Source of the DNA: Tetracentron sinense
Lineage: Eukaryota > Streptophyta > Magnoliopsida > Trochodendrales > Trochodendraceae
Direction: 5' to 3'
DNA length: 64,000 bases
Assembly: GCA_015143295.1 (NCBI GenBank)
Contig: CM026554.1
Location: 27,311,215-27,375,214, forward strand
Shown here: positions 47,458 to 58,560 of the stretch, one piece after another
How positions within the stretch are numbered: position 1 is the first letter of the stretch
How the letters are laid out: each line of letters starts with the position of its first letter
Program-made: the position numbers and the translations under genes
The notes under the pieces: model-generated
Told to the model about the DNA's origin: nothing
The model's input: only the letters and a program-made list of their open reading frames with translations
Databases searched by the model: none

Positions 47458-48560
47458 TTACAGCCCATCTTGTTTTTGTTTCTTGATTAAGTCTGCAACC
47501 TTTGTAAGATAGTCTTCTGAGGGTTCTTCATCTTCATTATCCAGGACCTTGGGCACTTCTTCACTACTAGAGTGGACGGGAGAATCATCAAGAGAGTCAG
47601 AGGAGGGAGATTCTTCATCTGTTGATGGAAGTGAGATAATGGGAGCATCCTTCTTGGAAGGGGTCTCCTTGGTCTTCATTGGCCTCTTGCCTTTAGAAGA
47701 AGAAGGAGGAGCCTGAGAAGGGAGTTGAGAAGAACTGGCTCTATTAGCCAAACTAACTAAGAAATTATTCATTTTCTTCAATTCATCAGTTGCTCTCAAA
47801 ATGATGGAGGCTGAGACAAAATCATGCTCTGCCATATCCAGGAGAAGCTGGCCTTGAGTCTTCAATTGAAGAGCTGAGGAATCCACTTGACCTTGGATTA
47901 ACTTAGATACTTTCTCCATTCTGATAAATTCTTCTAACTGATCTACCCCCAACCTCTAAAGGAGTAAAGATACAGAGTCAACCCTATTCTTGGTGACTGA
48001 TGAATCCATGTTAACTGTCCCCAAAAATGAATAGGTGGCATTAGCTCTCTCTTTTAGATCATCATGAACAACAGCTAGAGAGGTCTGCACTTCCTTGGGG
48101 ATGCTGACCATCCCAGTCTCAATAGCTGAAAGTCTAGAGGAAGTGGCTAACTAGAAGCTCTTAAGGCATTCTCTGGATTCTGACTAAATGGCAGTAAAGC
48201 TTGCCCTGGTCTCAGCCATGAAGGAGAGCATAGAAGCTCTCATCTCCTCCTAAAAAGCCTACTGGCTCATCCTCATCTCTAGCTAAAAGTGCTCTAAGCT
48301 GGAGGATATGGAGGCAATCTACCCTGCCATGATGCTCAAATGCTCCTCTGATGTAGTGGCCTACTGGGCACCTCATAAAATTGACCAGGGTCCTCAAAGT
48401 GAGGATACACCTATCTATGAGAGCTCTCTGGTATCTCTCCAGTATCCACGAAATCTGACCAGTCAGGCATCTTATCCCTAGGGTGCTGCTCACCCTGAGG
48501 CTCCTCTGTTGGAACTGAAACTGGCTACTGCTCAGCCTGGGGCTCCTCTTTTGGTGCTAA
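47458..48560 (-). pseudogene. Copia B1 extra ORF, C-terminal part
   Basis: The longest open part (47458-47952) contains SSALQLKTQGQLLLDMAEHD and ATDELKKMNNFLVSLA, close to the B2 ORF (53359-53994), then a Ser/Asp/Glu-rich tail. Upstream (47960-48540) the homologous linker is full of TAG and TAA. The N-terminal half is lost in the deletion joining it to LTR sequence at ~48560. Confidence 0.75.
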
Positions 48561-48564
48561 GAAT

Positions 48565-49169
48565 GAGTGAGAATCAATAGCAATAAATGAGTGATCAATA
48601 AGAGTTATTACTGTGATCAAGAGTTGTTGTTGTTCATAAATGAACTCCTTTTATAGCATTTGATCCAATAAGGCCGTTATAGGCTCATTAAATGCATTTT
48701 GATCTGTTGAAAACTAGCCGTTACAACGATTTTTCAGTTTCAGATATGATTTCGTCGACGAAGTGGGGTTCCCACTTGAATTCGTCGCCGAATTCAGAAG
48801 ACAGAATTGAAATATGAAAAACACTATCTTGACTTTGTCGCTGAATTCTGACTAACCACAAAATTCATCACCAAATTCAAAAGACATAATTAAATTACCA
48901 AAACTCTGTCATGACTTCGTCGCCGAATTTAGTATGACTTGAGAGATAGTCGACGAATTCAGAGTAAAAATCCTGAATTCTGATTAGGATCAGACGAAAA
49001 AGATGGGATAGATTTCCTAGGTCAATTTGCTATGTTTTAACATTATTTTATGATCCTTTAGGGCCTTAGGATAATTTTCAAAAGTTGTCCTAGGCTCCTA
49101 TGGTCAATCTATGATTCTTGAGCTTTTCAACTTACCATTCTTTTGAGGACTTTTTACATAAGTCCTATG
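48565..49169 (-). repeat. Right LTR of Copia B1, left fragment
   Basis: Matches 46098-46700 of the left LTR and stops at CTATG (49165-49169), where B2 inserted. The remainder continues at 59511. It includes its own TTCGTCGNCGAA cluster (48740-48960). Confidence 0.88.
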
Positions 49170-49856
49170 TGTTGGCCAGGTAATGACCCTAAAGGGGGGT
49201 GAATAGGGTCTAAGGCATATTTAAAATTATGAACTACAAGTTCAATAAGCGGAATAAAATTAATATGCAACAAGCTAAAACAATAGAATACTAAAAAATG
49301 AGAGAAGAGATAAGGAGAGTGCAAACTCAAGATTTGTTTACAAGGTTCAGCAAACCAGCCTACTCCGCACCTCAGCTTTCAACTAGAGGATTCACCACAA
49401 TTCCTTAATCGCATAACTCCTTCACGGGTGGAGTCCAAACCCTTACAATCTCTCTTACAGGTTGAGATGACACCTTTACAAGTTGTCTTTTAGGCCAAGC
49501 TAAAGCCTTTCAAGAGCACAACCCTCTCTTGAGAAAACTGAGGCAACAGCTTCAGTGCATGAACCTTGAATTCTTGACTGACCTCAATAAATGAGTTATG
49601 GATTGAAAATCCAAATTGAATGCTCCTTAAATGAGCTGGATAAATGTAGCACCCCGGACTTTTTCATCCTTAATGAATAGCACCTTCGTAGCTAATTGGC
49701 CATTTTTGTAGTCTAATTAATAAATAAGGGAGAAATCAAAAATTCCGAAACGTCAGAAATGTGCGTTTTCGAAAGACGAACCCAACGCAAGTTGAATCGT
49801 CGAAATCCGACGAGCGAGTCAAAAGATATGGTCAAACCAGTCCAGACATACAGAGA

Positions 49857-50043
49857 ACCGATCGCTCGGTCCAGTCAGCGATCGATCGGTCCATAACCGA
49901 TCGATCGGTAGCTATCGCGCGGTCAGAAATTTTGTATGGGGAAATTTTCCAGAGAGTGAGTTTTTGACCGGTCGATCGGTCATAAACACCGATCGCTCGG
50001 TAGGCAACCGATCGATCGGTCATAACCACCGATCGCTCGGTCC
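49857..50043 (+). promoter_or_regulatory. ACCGATCGATCGGT palindrome cluster
   Basis: Seven copies: ACCGATCGATCGGT twice, ACCGATCGCTCGGT three times, plus AGCGATCGATCGGT and ACCGGTCGATCGGT. The last ends ~60 bp before the TATA box. Confidence 0.6.
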
Positions 50044-50881
50044 TCGCGTTTTACAGAATTTTCACTAAGGGCATTTTCGGCATTCGGGTGTTATACCCTT
50101 TCTTATATAGGATTGCCCGAGCCTTTAGGGCTCATTCTCAACCCTTAGAGTCTTTTGAGAGATAGAGAGAAAGGAGAAGGTTTTCCTAAACCTAGGGTTT
50201 CCATTTTGAAGAGAAATCAAAGGGGTTTGAGACCCTAGATCATCCTCAAGTCTATTTTCTCCAAGTCTCGGCTCAAGCTCGTGTGGGGCACTCTCCTCAA
50301 GCTAGGGCAGCAACTCACGGTCGTTTTGGAAAGGGGGATTTCTTCCTCACTTGATCAAGGTCGGTACTTCTTACTACCCTCCTAGTTATAGCTTCCCTTT
50401 TTCCTTTGTTTCTCCTTATTTTCCTTCATTTATATATGTGTTATGAGATTGGTGGTATGAATGGTGAATGGAGGTGGATGTTGGCGAATGGATGCCGTGT
50501 GGATGATGTGATGAATGAATGGGAAAGGGCATTGTACTAATAATAAACATACAAGTGTGATGTGAGTATAACCCACCTAGAAAAGCATGTTGTAGGGTTA
50601 ATAAATAATGAATGTACCATGTTTGATGAAATGCCAAGGTGAATAAAATGAATGATAAACTAAGAAAATGCATGTTTAAGGTTTATGGAAATTGCTAGGG
50701 TTATGATAGTGTGATTGTTCGCTTTCCCTAAATGATATCAATATTAAATTGCCCAAATCATTGATGTTATGTGTTATGAATTACTCAAATGCCATATTTA
50801 ATTCCAAATGCAAGTATGCACACGACCTCATGAGCACGCATACATGACATGATTTACCGAGGTTTTCAAGAATGGGATTTA

Positions 50882-51168
50882 GAGGTGGGGCATATCGTAC
50901 GATATGTTTTGCCTCGCTTTTGGCAAGGACAAGACAATCATGCATTTTCATAAGAAGGGTCTCCCTTCCCTCGCAAGTGCATACATAACATAAGAAGGGC
51001 CTCCCTTCCCTCGCAAGTACATCTCACAAGGACATCTCACAAGTGAAAGGACATGACATGAGCATTTAGGAAGAAGGGTCTCCCTTCCCTCACAAGTAGT
51101 TTACTTTTCCAAGCAAGCATGACATGGCAGGACAAGCATAATCATTCTAGGAAGAAGGGTCTCCCTTC
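50882..51168 (+). other. Hairpin array downstream of LTR transcription start
   Basis: A 34-base hairpin (50882-50915; inner palindrome CATATCGTACGATATG) is followed by four GAAGGGTCTCCCTTC hairpins (50954-50968, 50994-51008 with loop variant, 51073-51087, 51154-51168). Each small one is followed by CCTCRCAAGT. Confidence 0.6.
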
Positions 51169-51485
51169 CCTCACAAGTAGTTTACTTTCCAAGCAAGCAT
51201 GACATGGCATGACACGCATGATATGACAAGATAAGACAAACATGACAAGTTTCAAGCACGGAAATGGTATTTCCAATCAAGTCAAGTGCACGATGTTATC
51301 AAGGGTTTTATCAGTCTTTCTGAATGCAAGCATGAATACAAATTGCCTTACTTCCTTGTTTGATATAAATTGTTCCTGTTCTATATATGCAACTTGCTTC
51401 CTACTTTATTTATGCTATCTGTATACTATGACTGTTGGTTAGTATTTAGTACCCGCTGAGTATTCCATGCTCAGCCGTACTTCTT

Positions 51486-51605
51486 ATGTCGGCAGGTTCT
51501 GAGGGAGCTGCTGCTCCATTTGATGTTTGTGCTCCTGGTCCATGGGTGGAGGAGGAGTACGTCGAGGAACCTTTGGAGGAACCTCCCGTAGAGGGTTATC
51601 AGTAG
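51486..51605 (+). CDS. Candidate 39-codon reading frame in LTR R/U5 region
   Basis: MSAGSEGAAAPF opens the frame; its C-terminal part is PGPWVEEEYVEEPLEEPPV and it stops with TAG at 51603-51605. Against the sister LTR (33844-33964, one-base insertion) the last 24 codons differ at six, five of them synonymous third-position changes, and the TAG is kept. The diverged LTR at 21578-21694 has a 38-codon frame from the same Met with the PWV-EY-EE core. Very acidic, no known family. No evidence of translation. Confidence 0.4.
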   Translation: MSAGSEGAAAPFDVCAPGPWVEEEYVEEPLEEPPVEGYQ

Positions 51606-52920
51606 GTGGTGTTAGATTCTAAGTGGTTTAGCTGTGGGTGAACATGAGTGATTATATCCATGTATTTTGGCGGGCATGTCCGCACTTTCTTCGTTTTGTT
51701 TTCTTTTGTATTAAACTTGGACCATGTGTATATATACTTAGGGGTTTGTTAAACTTCCGTTGTGTTTTATAGTTATGCTTCCGCTGTTATCCTTTATTGT
51801 ACATGTTCTGTGGGTTTTGCAGGTTGGTTCGTCAAGTAAGTCATGTAAGTCATGATTAAGTCGTCCAAGATTCACTCTAACTCCTAGGGTGGGTTTTGGG
51901 TCGCGACAATAAGAGTGAAATACAGACTCTAATAAAGTCTCTCAAAGGAAATAGGAGTTGAGTAAGCTCAAAAGAGATTTTTGGAGATTTTCTAAGTATG
52001 AGAGTGAGTGAGAATCAATAGCAATGAATGAGTGATCAATAGGAGTTATTGTTGTGATCAGTTATATTTGTTTGTTCATAAATGAACTCCTTTTATAGCA
52101 TTTGATCCAATAGTGCCATTGGGGAAGCATTAAATGCTTTTAGGTCCGTTGCAAACTAGCCGTTACAATGATTTTTCAGTTTCAGACATGATTTCGTCGA
52201 CGAAGTGGAGTTCCCATTTGAGTTCATCGCCGAATTCAAAAGATAGAATTGAATTCTAAAAAATCCTGTAATGACTTCGTCGCCGAATTTAACCTAATCA
52301 AAGATTTCGTCGACAAGTTCATGAGACAGAATTAAATTTCAACAACTCTGTCATGACTTCGTCGTCGAATTCAATCTACCCAGATAATTCGTCGACGAAT
52401 TCAGAGCAAAAATTCTGAATTCTGTTTTGGACCAGAACATAGGTATGAGATAGATTTCCTAGGTCAATTAGCTATCTTCTTATCATGTTTTTATGATCCA
52501 TTAGGGCCTTAAATTGATTTCAAAGAATGTCTTAGGCTCCTATGGTCAATCTATGGTTCTTGAGCTTTTCAACTTACCCTTCTTTTGAGGACTTTTTACA
52601 TAGGTACTATGAACTCTTCAAAGAAAAGAAAGTACATTGAGAGATGAACTAGGCCTGACAGAGGTCTTGATTTTGCCTTTTGTCTTCAGTGAACCCGTCT
52701 TGGACTATTGTCTGGTTTTTGGCTCTTCTTCTTGTGTACATTGAGTTGAACTTCCTCTTGGGTAATTTCCATCCTTTTTCATAATTGGAGTGCTATTAAC
52801 CTTATCTTCTAAAAAATTCAAGCACCTAAACAAGATTATTAGTACCAATTTTTTCATTTCATTATTATGTTATTATCAAAATTACTAAGGGTTCTTATGG
52901 TTGTAACCCTGAGGCTAACA

Positions 52921-53358
52921 ATCTCTCCCCTTTTGATGATGACATAACAATGTAATGAAATGGGTTTAAGCTCCCTTTCACAACATGTTTTTCATGAAAG
53001 CTCCCCCTAAACATTTGCATTGAAAAATAATAATCATAGTTGTTATTTAGATGCATATTAATAGTGATTTGAAGGATTTATCACTTTGTTTAGATACCAA
53101 GAGAAGTTTCACAAAGATGAGTTTCAAAGTTGATTTCTATTCATAATATATTGGATCAAGATAGATTAGTAAAGGATAAAGAATTAAGATGTCAAAATAG
53201 GAATCAAATATGTATATACTGCCAAAACTGCAAAAAAATATATCATTATATCATTTCTCAAATCAAATTTGCACTACATTCATTGAATCAAGTTTTCATT
53301 CATTACATTTTTCTCCCGCTATGTCATTATCAAAGAAAATAAAAGATCTTAAATACAA
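52921..53358 (-). other. Polypurine tract and 3' spacer of Copia B2
   Basis: The minus-strand purine run (AAAAGGGGAGAGAT) abuts the LTR at 52921-52934. The rest is AT-rich and non-coding, similar to 47030-47457. Confidence 0.6.
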
Positions 53359-55425
53359 TTACAGCTTTTCTGCTTTTTGCTTTTTGATGAGGTCTGCAAC
53401 CTTTTTGAGCACAACTTCTGATTGCTCAGCTGGATCTTCAAGGTCAAGAAAGGGAGGAGAGTCATCAGGGGAGTCTGAGGAAGAGGAGGTGGTATCTAAG
53501 TCAGAAGGAAGGGTGATGATGGGAGACTCTTTAAACTGACCCCTTTTGGAAGGGGTTACCTTCATTGGTCGCTTGCCTTTGGAAGAAGAAAGAACTTGAG
53601 AGGGAGGATGAGAAGGAGTGGCTCCACTAGCTAAGCTAACCAGAAAATTATTCATTTTCTTCAACTCATCAGTGGCCCGCAAAGTAATGGAGATAGCTGT
53701 GGAATCATGCTCTGCCATATCCAGAAGAAGCTTGCCTTGAGTCTTCAACTGAAGAGCTGAGGATTCTACTAGTCCGTGGATTAACTTAGTGACCTTCTCC
53801 ATTCTGATACTTTCTTCTGATTGTTCTGCCCCCAATCTATAAAGGAATGAAGACACAGAGTCAACTCTATCTTTGGTGACTGAGGCATCCATGTTAACTA
53901 TCCCTAAGACTGAGTAGGTGGCATCTGTACACTCTCTAAGATCATTATGAACCATGGCTAGAGAGGACTGGACTGCCTTGGGGATGTTGCTCATCTCAGT
54001 CTCAAGAGCTGCAAGGCGGGAGAGAGTAGTTGACTAGAGGTTCTGAAGGTTTTCCCTTGATTCGAACTAAATAGCAACAAGGCTTTCCCTAGACTCAGCC
54101 ATGAAGAAAAGCAAGGAAGCTCTCATTTCCTCTTGAAAGGCATGTTGGCTCAACCTCATTTCTAGCTGGAAACTTTCCAGGCTGGAGGACCTAGAGGCAA
54201 TCTGCCCTGCCATGATACTTAAATGCTCATCTGAAGCTACTGGCCTGCTGGGCACCTCATAGAATTGACCAGGGTCATCAAAGTGAGGGGACACCTGTCT
54301 GTCAGAGCTCTCAAGAATCTCCTCAGTGTCCACAAAATCAGACCAATCCGGCATCTCATTTCTAGGGTGTTGCTCACCCTGAGGGTCCTCTTGTCCAACA
54401 AAAATGGTTGTTGCTCAGCCTGGTGTTCCACTGTGGGTGCAGCTGAAGAGGTAGGGATAGATGGAGAGAGAGTAGGAATAGGCATAGAAGGAGGAGGGAT
54501 AGGTGCTGGAGTACTAGAAGGAAGGGAGGAGGACTGAGAGGCAGAGGGTTTGGGAGTCCAAACCTTCTGGGTGTCATTCCAAGTATAGCCCATTCTTTGA
54601 ATGGTTGCCTTGCTATAAATGGAGGAATCACCAGGGGTGACAAAATCTGTTTGAAATGATAGGGGAACATTGAAATGTTTAAAGATTTTAGTCATGGCCT
54701 GACAAAAAGGGAGACACCCTGATTTTCTCTTAAATACATCATCCATACAATGGACAATGATGAAAGAGAGATCAATGGGGGTGGTGGTTAGGATGCACCA
54801 CATAAGAAATACATCAAAGTAGGTGAGATACTCCCTACCACCAGCCCTAGGAGCTAGGTTATAGGTTATTATATGGTGAATGAGTCTAGCTGTGAGGGTA
54901 AGGTCTTTAACCTTAGGTTGAAAAGGAGTGGAGAATTCTTGGTTTATGCACATCATTTTTAGTGCTTCAACCACATCAAATTCTTCATGACTGGTCCACT
55001 AACCATTCACAAAGGTTTGAAGGATTGAGGAATTTTCAAAATTGAGGACAATTGATTTAAATGAAAAGAAATATTTTTACCTAAGACAAACGAAGTTGGA
55101 TTAATTGAAATGGAAATGAGTGTAGAAGAGTTTAAATAACTCAGGAAACATAAGTTTGTTGGACTCAAGAAATTTATCTCATTTTAGGGCAGAGAAAAGG
55201 GTTTTTATGGGTTCTAGCCCATAGGCATCAAGACTAACGAAATTGACAACTTTATTAGTACAAAGGGGAACGAGATCAGAATTTTTCTTTGAATAACTTC
55301 TCAAATTTTGCTTCCTTGAACTTCAACGGGACTGGAGTTGAACTTGAAGCTGGTTCTTTCCCTTTGTCAGTTCTTGATTTTTTCTTTAGTGGCTCTATTG
55401 ATGCATTCTTCATTCTTGGAGGCAT
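53359..55425 (-). pseudogene. Copia B2 extra ORF (aORF), most complete copy
   Basis: ATG at 55425-55423 opens MPPRMKNASIE and a basic stretch (LKKKSRTDKGK), possibly a nuclear localisation signal. After frame breaks (55000-55280) comes the folded part: LTARLIHHIITYNLAPRAGG and YFDVFLMWCILTTTPIDLSF (54700-54900), like plant 'putative transposon protein' domains. Then a Pro/Ser linker (54440-54560), a helical Q/E-rich segment (54067-54354) and a C-terminal part with SSALQLKTQGKLLLDMAEHD and a Ser/Asp tail (53359-53994). No signal peptide or membrane helix. Function unknown; it lies downstream of pol on the same strand. Confidence 0.8.
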
Positions 55426-55540
55426 TTTCTGAGAGATTTGGAAAGATTTGCTAGGTTTTGGATGAAAGAAGGGTGCATGATCAATGGAATAGGAGTTATG
55501 GAGGGAAAGATTAGGTTTGAAAAATTCAGATTTGGGGGTT

Positions 55541-55772
55541 ACTATTTATACCCACGACTCAATTCGTCGCCGAAATGGGTTTCGTCCCTGAATTCGCCGC
55601 CGAAATTGAGTTAGGAACCCTAATGTTTTTAATTTCGGATTGACTTCGTCGACGAAGTGGAGAATTTTTCTAGATTCATCACCGAAGAGGATACATAAAA
55701 CATTCTGTTTTCCATTTCACTAAAGGATCGTCACCGAAATCAAATTCCAGATTGAATTCATCGCCGAATTCA
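55541..55772 (-). promoter_or_regulatory. Candidate internal promoter for the B2 aORF
   Basis: Minus strand TATAAATAGT (55541-55550) lies ~116 nt before the aORF ATG. It is preceded at 55561-55772 by a cluster of TTCGTCGNCGAA motifs: AATTCGTCGCCGAAAT, ACTTCGTCGACGAAGT (perfect palindrome), GAATTCATCGCCGAATTC and variants. The same motif fills the U3 of this family's LTRs. Confidence 0.6.
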
Positions 55773-55954
55773 GTCCTGAATTTGAAGAACTAATTTTTCT
55801 TGAATTTCTTTTGGCTATTTTCCTTAAAATTATTGGTTCATTAAAGCATCTAAAATCATCATAAGGCATTCAAATCATTTTTCCAAGTAATCAAACAGGT
55901 TATAGATAAGTTGATTTAAGGATTTTAAATTTTGATTGCTTTTGATCATTCGAT

Positions 55955-57560
55955 CAGCTCACTAGATCAGCCATACCCAATTCTCTTCTCAAAGCACTAA
56001 ACCTATCATATTGTAGAGGTTTGGTAAGAATATCAGCAAGCTGATTAATTGTATCCACAAATTCTAAGATAACATTTCCATTTTGCACATGATCTCTAAT
56101 AAAATGATATCTTATTTCTGTGTTTAATCCTTGAGTGTTGAATAGGATTTTTAGTCATACAAATTGCACTTGTGTTATCACACTTAATAGGAATTTTAGT
56201 ATAAGTAAGTTTAAAATTTTCTAGTGTTGTTTCATATAGAGAGTTTGAGCACAACAAAGTCCAACCGCCATATACTCAGCTTCAGCTGTGGATAAGGCCA
56301 TTGAATTTTGTTTCTTACTAAACCATGAAACGAGAGAATGTCCTAAAAAGTGACAAGTTCTACTAGTGCTTTTTCTATCTACTTTGCATCCAGCAAAGTC
56401 TGCATCTGAATAGCTTATTAGATCTAGGTTAGTATCTTTGGATACCATAGGCCTAAATTCATTGTTCCAAGTAGATATCTGAAAATTCTTTTAACAGCCA
56501 TTAAGTGAGATTCTTTTGGACAAGATTGGAATCTTGCACAAATGCAAACACTGAACATAATGTCTGGTCTACTTGCAATGAAATACAAAAGACTTCCAAT
56601 CATGCCTCTATAGAGTTTTTCATCAACATTTTTTCCTTTTTCATTCTTATCGAGTTTGGTTGATGGACTCATATGAGTATCCATTATTTTAGTATTTTCC
56701 ATTCCAAACTTTTTAAGTAACTCTTTAGTATATTTAGCTTGATTAACAAATATTCCTTGTTTGGTTTGTTTGATTTGAAGTCCTAAGAAGAATGTCAATT
56801 CACCCATCATGCTCATTTCAAATTCTTTTTGCATAGTTTTAGCAAATATTTTACAAAGAGATTCATTTGTTGATCCAAATATGATGTCATCTACATAGAT
56901 TAGAATTATTAACATATCATCATTTATGGTCATTATGAATAGAGTTGTATCAATTTTACCTCTTGTAAACTCATTTTCAATGAAGAAATTGTTTAGCCTT
57001 TCATACTAAGCTCTTGGAGCTTGCTTTAATCCATATAAAGCCTTGGTTAATTTAAATACATGATTAGGGAATTTATGATTTTCAAAGTAAGGAGGTTGAT
57101 TTACATAAACTTCCTCATTAATGTACCTATTTAGAAATGCACTTTTTACATCCATTTGATATAATTTAAATTCTTTATGACTGGTAAATACAAGTAACAT
57201 TCTTATAGCTTCTAGTCTAACAACAGGGGCAAAAGTTTCATCATAGTCTATCCCCTCTTCTTGGTTGTAATCTTGAGCTACTAATCTTGCTTTATTTTTA
57301 AATACATTCTCATTTTCATCCTTTTTATTTCTGAAAATCTATTTTGTACCAATTATAGATTTATCATTTGGTTTAGGTAATAGATTCCAAACTTGGTTTC
57401 TATCAAATTGATTTAATTCTTCTTGAATAGCAATGCCCCAAGATTCATCTTCAATAGCTTCTAAGGCATTTTTTGGTTCAATTTGACTTAGGCAGGCAAG
57501 ATTCATTAGATTTCTTCTTGTTCTAACCCCTTCTTCCATATTACCAAGTATTAGATCCTT
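55955..57560 (-). pseudogene. Copia B2 reverse transcriptase and RNase H
   Basis: RT: WGIAIQEELNQFDRNQVW (57339-57539), [11 protein letters not shown] and YGLKQAPRA (57006-57200), catalytic IYVDDIIFG (~56890) and FFLGLQIKQ. RNase H: YSDADFAGCKVDRKSTSRT and LSTAEAEYMAVG (56221-56448). The pol end is near 55955. Frame breaks occur at ~56430 and ~57000-57340. Less decayed than Copia A. Confidence 0.9.
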
Positions 57561-57581
57561 AGGATGATCTTTTATTAATTT

Positions 57582-58560
57582 TCAAGCTTTAGGTAGTTCA
57601 TAGGATTCTGTATCTTCAATTTTTTCTTCATTATCTATTTCAATGGATTTGTTACTTGATTTTTCTTTTTCTTGATCATCTTTATTTTCTATGTTAATTT
57701 CTAAGTTGGATAATTCTTTTGGAAGATTTTCAGCTTCATCATCAATATTAGTATTGATTTTGTTAAATGGATTTGATTCATCAAAAACTACATGAATTGA
57801 TTCTTCAACAATTAATGATTTTTTATTAAACACTCTATAAGCTTTGCTATTAGTAGAGTATCCTAAGAAAATTCCTTCTACTGATTTTGCATCAAATTTC
57901 TTAAGATGTTGTTTATCATTAAGTATAAAGCATTTACATCCAAACACCTTGAAGTAACTTATATTAGGGATTCTTCCATTCCAAAGCTCATAGGGAGTTT
58001 TATTTAATTTATTTCTTATAACCACTCTGTTAATTACATAGCATGAAGTGTTAATGGCTTCAGCCCAAAAATAATTAGGTAATTTATTTTCATCAAGCAT
58101 TGTTCTTACCATTTCTTGAAAAGATCTATTCTTCCTTTCAACTATCTCATTTTGTTGTGGAGTTCTAGGTGCTGAAAAGTTATGATTAAAGCCATTTTCA
58201 TCACAGAATAATTCAAGCTCTTTATTTTTAAATTCTCCTCATCTATCACTTCTTATGTTGTTAATAGAATAACCTCTTTCATTTTGAATTCTTTTACAAA
58301 AATTTTTAAATAGAGAAGGTACTTCATTTTTATGGGAAAGAAATAGTACCCAAGAGTACCTAGAAAAATCATCCACAATTACAAATGCATAGGTTTTTCC
58401 AGCTAGGCTAGCTACTTCATTTGGACCAAATAAATCCATATGCAAAAGTTCTAAAGGCTAGTGGTATAAATTATTTTCTTGGATTTGAATGAGGATTTTA
58501 TTTGTTTTCCAAGTTGGCAAGCATCACAGATTTTGTCTTTAATAAACTTAGTGTTAGGTA
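57582..58560 (-). pseudogene. Copia B2 integrase
   Basis: The first catalytic D is in MHMDLFGPNEV (~58437) and the second D in NIRSDR (~58242). The glutamate region (ERKNRS-type) is in the broken stretch 58113-58238. The C-terminal half TPYELWNGRIPNISYF and VFDESNPFNK is open (57582-58112). The zinc-finger cysteines CDACQLG lie near 58510-58530. Confidence 0.88.

Larger units (their letters stand above)
49645..51908 (+). mobile_element. Solo LTR (2264 bp) in Copia B2 LTR, TSD ATAA[A/G]
   Basis: Starts TGTAGCACCCCGGAC and ends GGGTCGCGACA; flanks are ATAAA (49640-49644) and ATAAG (51909-51913). It is the reverse-oriented sister of 33536-35779. The TATA box CTTATATAGGA is near 50101. A palindrome cluster lies at 49857-50043, a hairpin array at 50882-51168, and a short reading frame at 51486-51605. 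Confidence 0.92.
49170..52920 (-). repeat. 3' LTR of Copia B2, split by a solo LTR
   Basis: 49170-49644 plus 51909-52920 match 45525-47016 end to end; the net length is ~1.49 kb. A TATAAAAGG-type box is near 52090 and the TTCGTCGACGAA cluster at 52190-52400. Confidence 0.92.

Noticed and set aside
54265..54537. 90-codon plus-strand Gly/Glu-rich frame
   Set aside because: Antisense shadow of the Pro/Ser linker of the B2 aORF.
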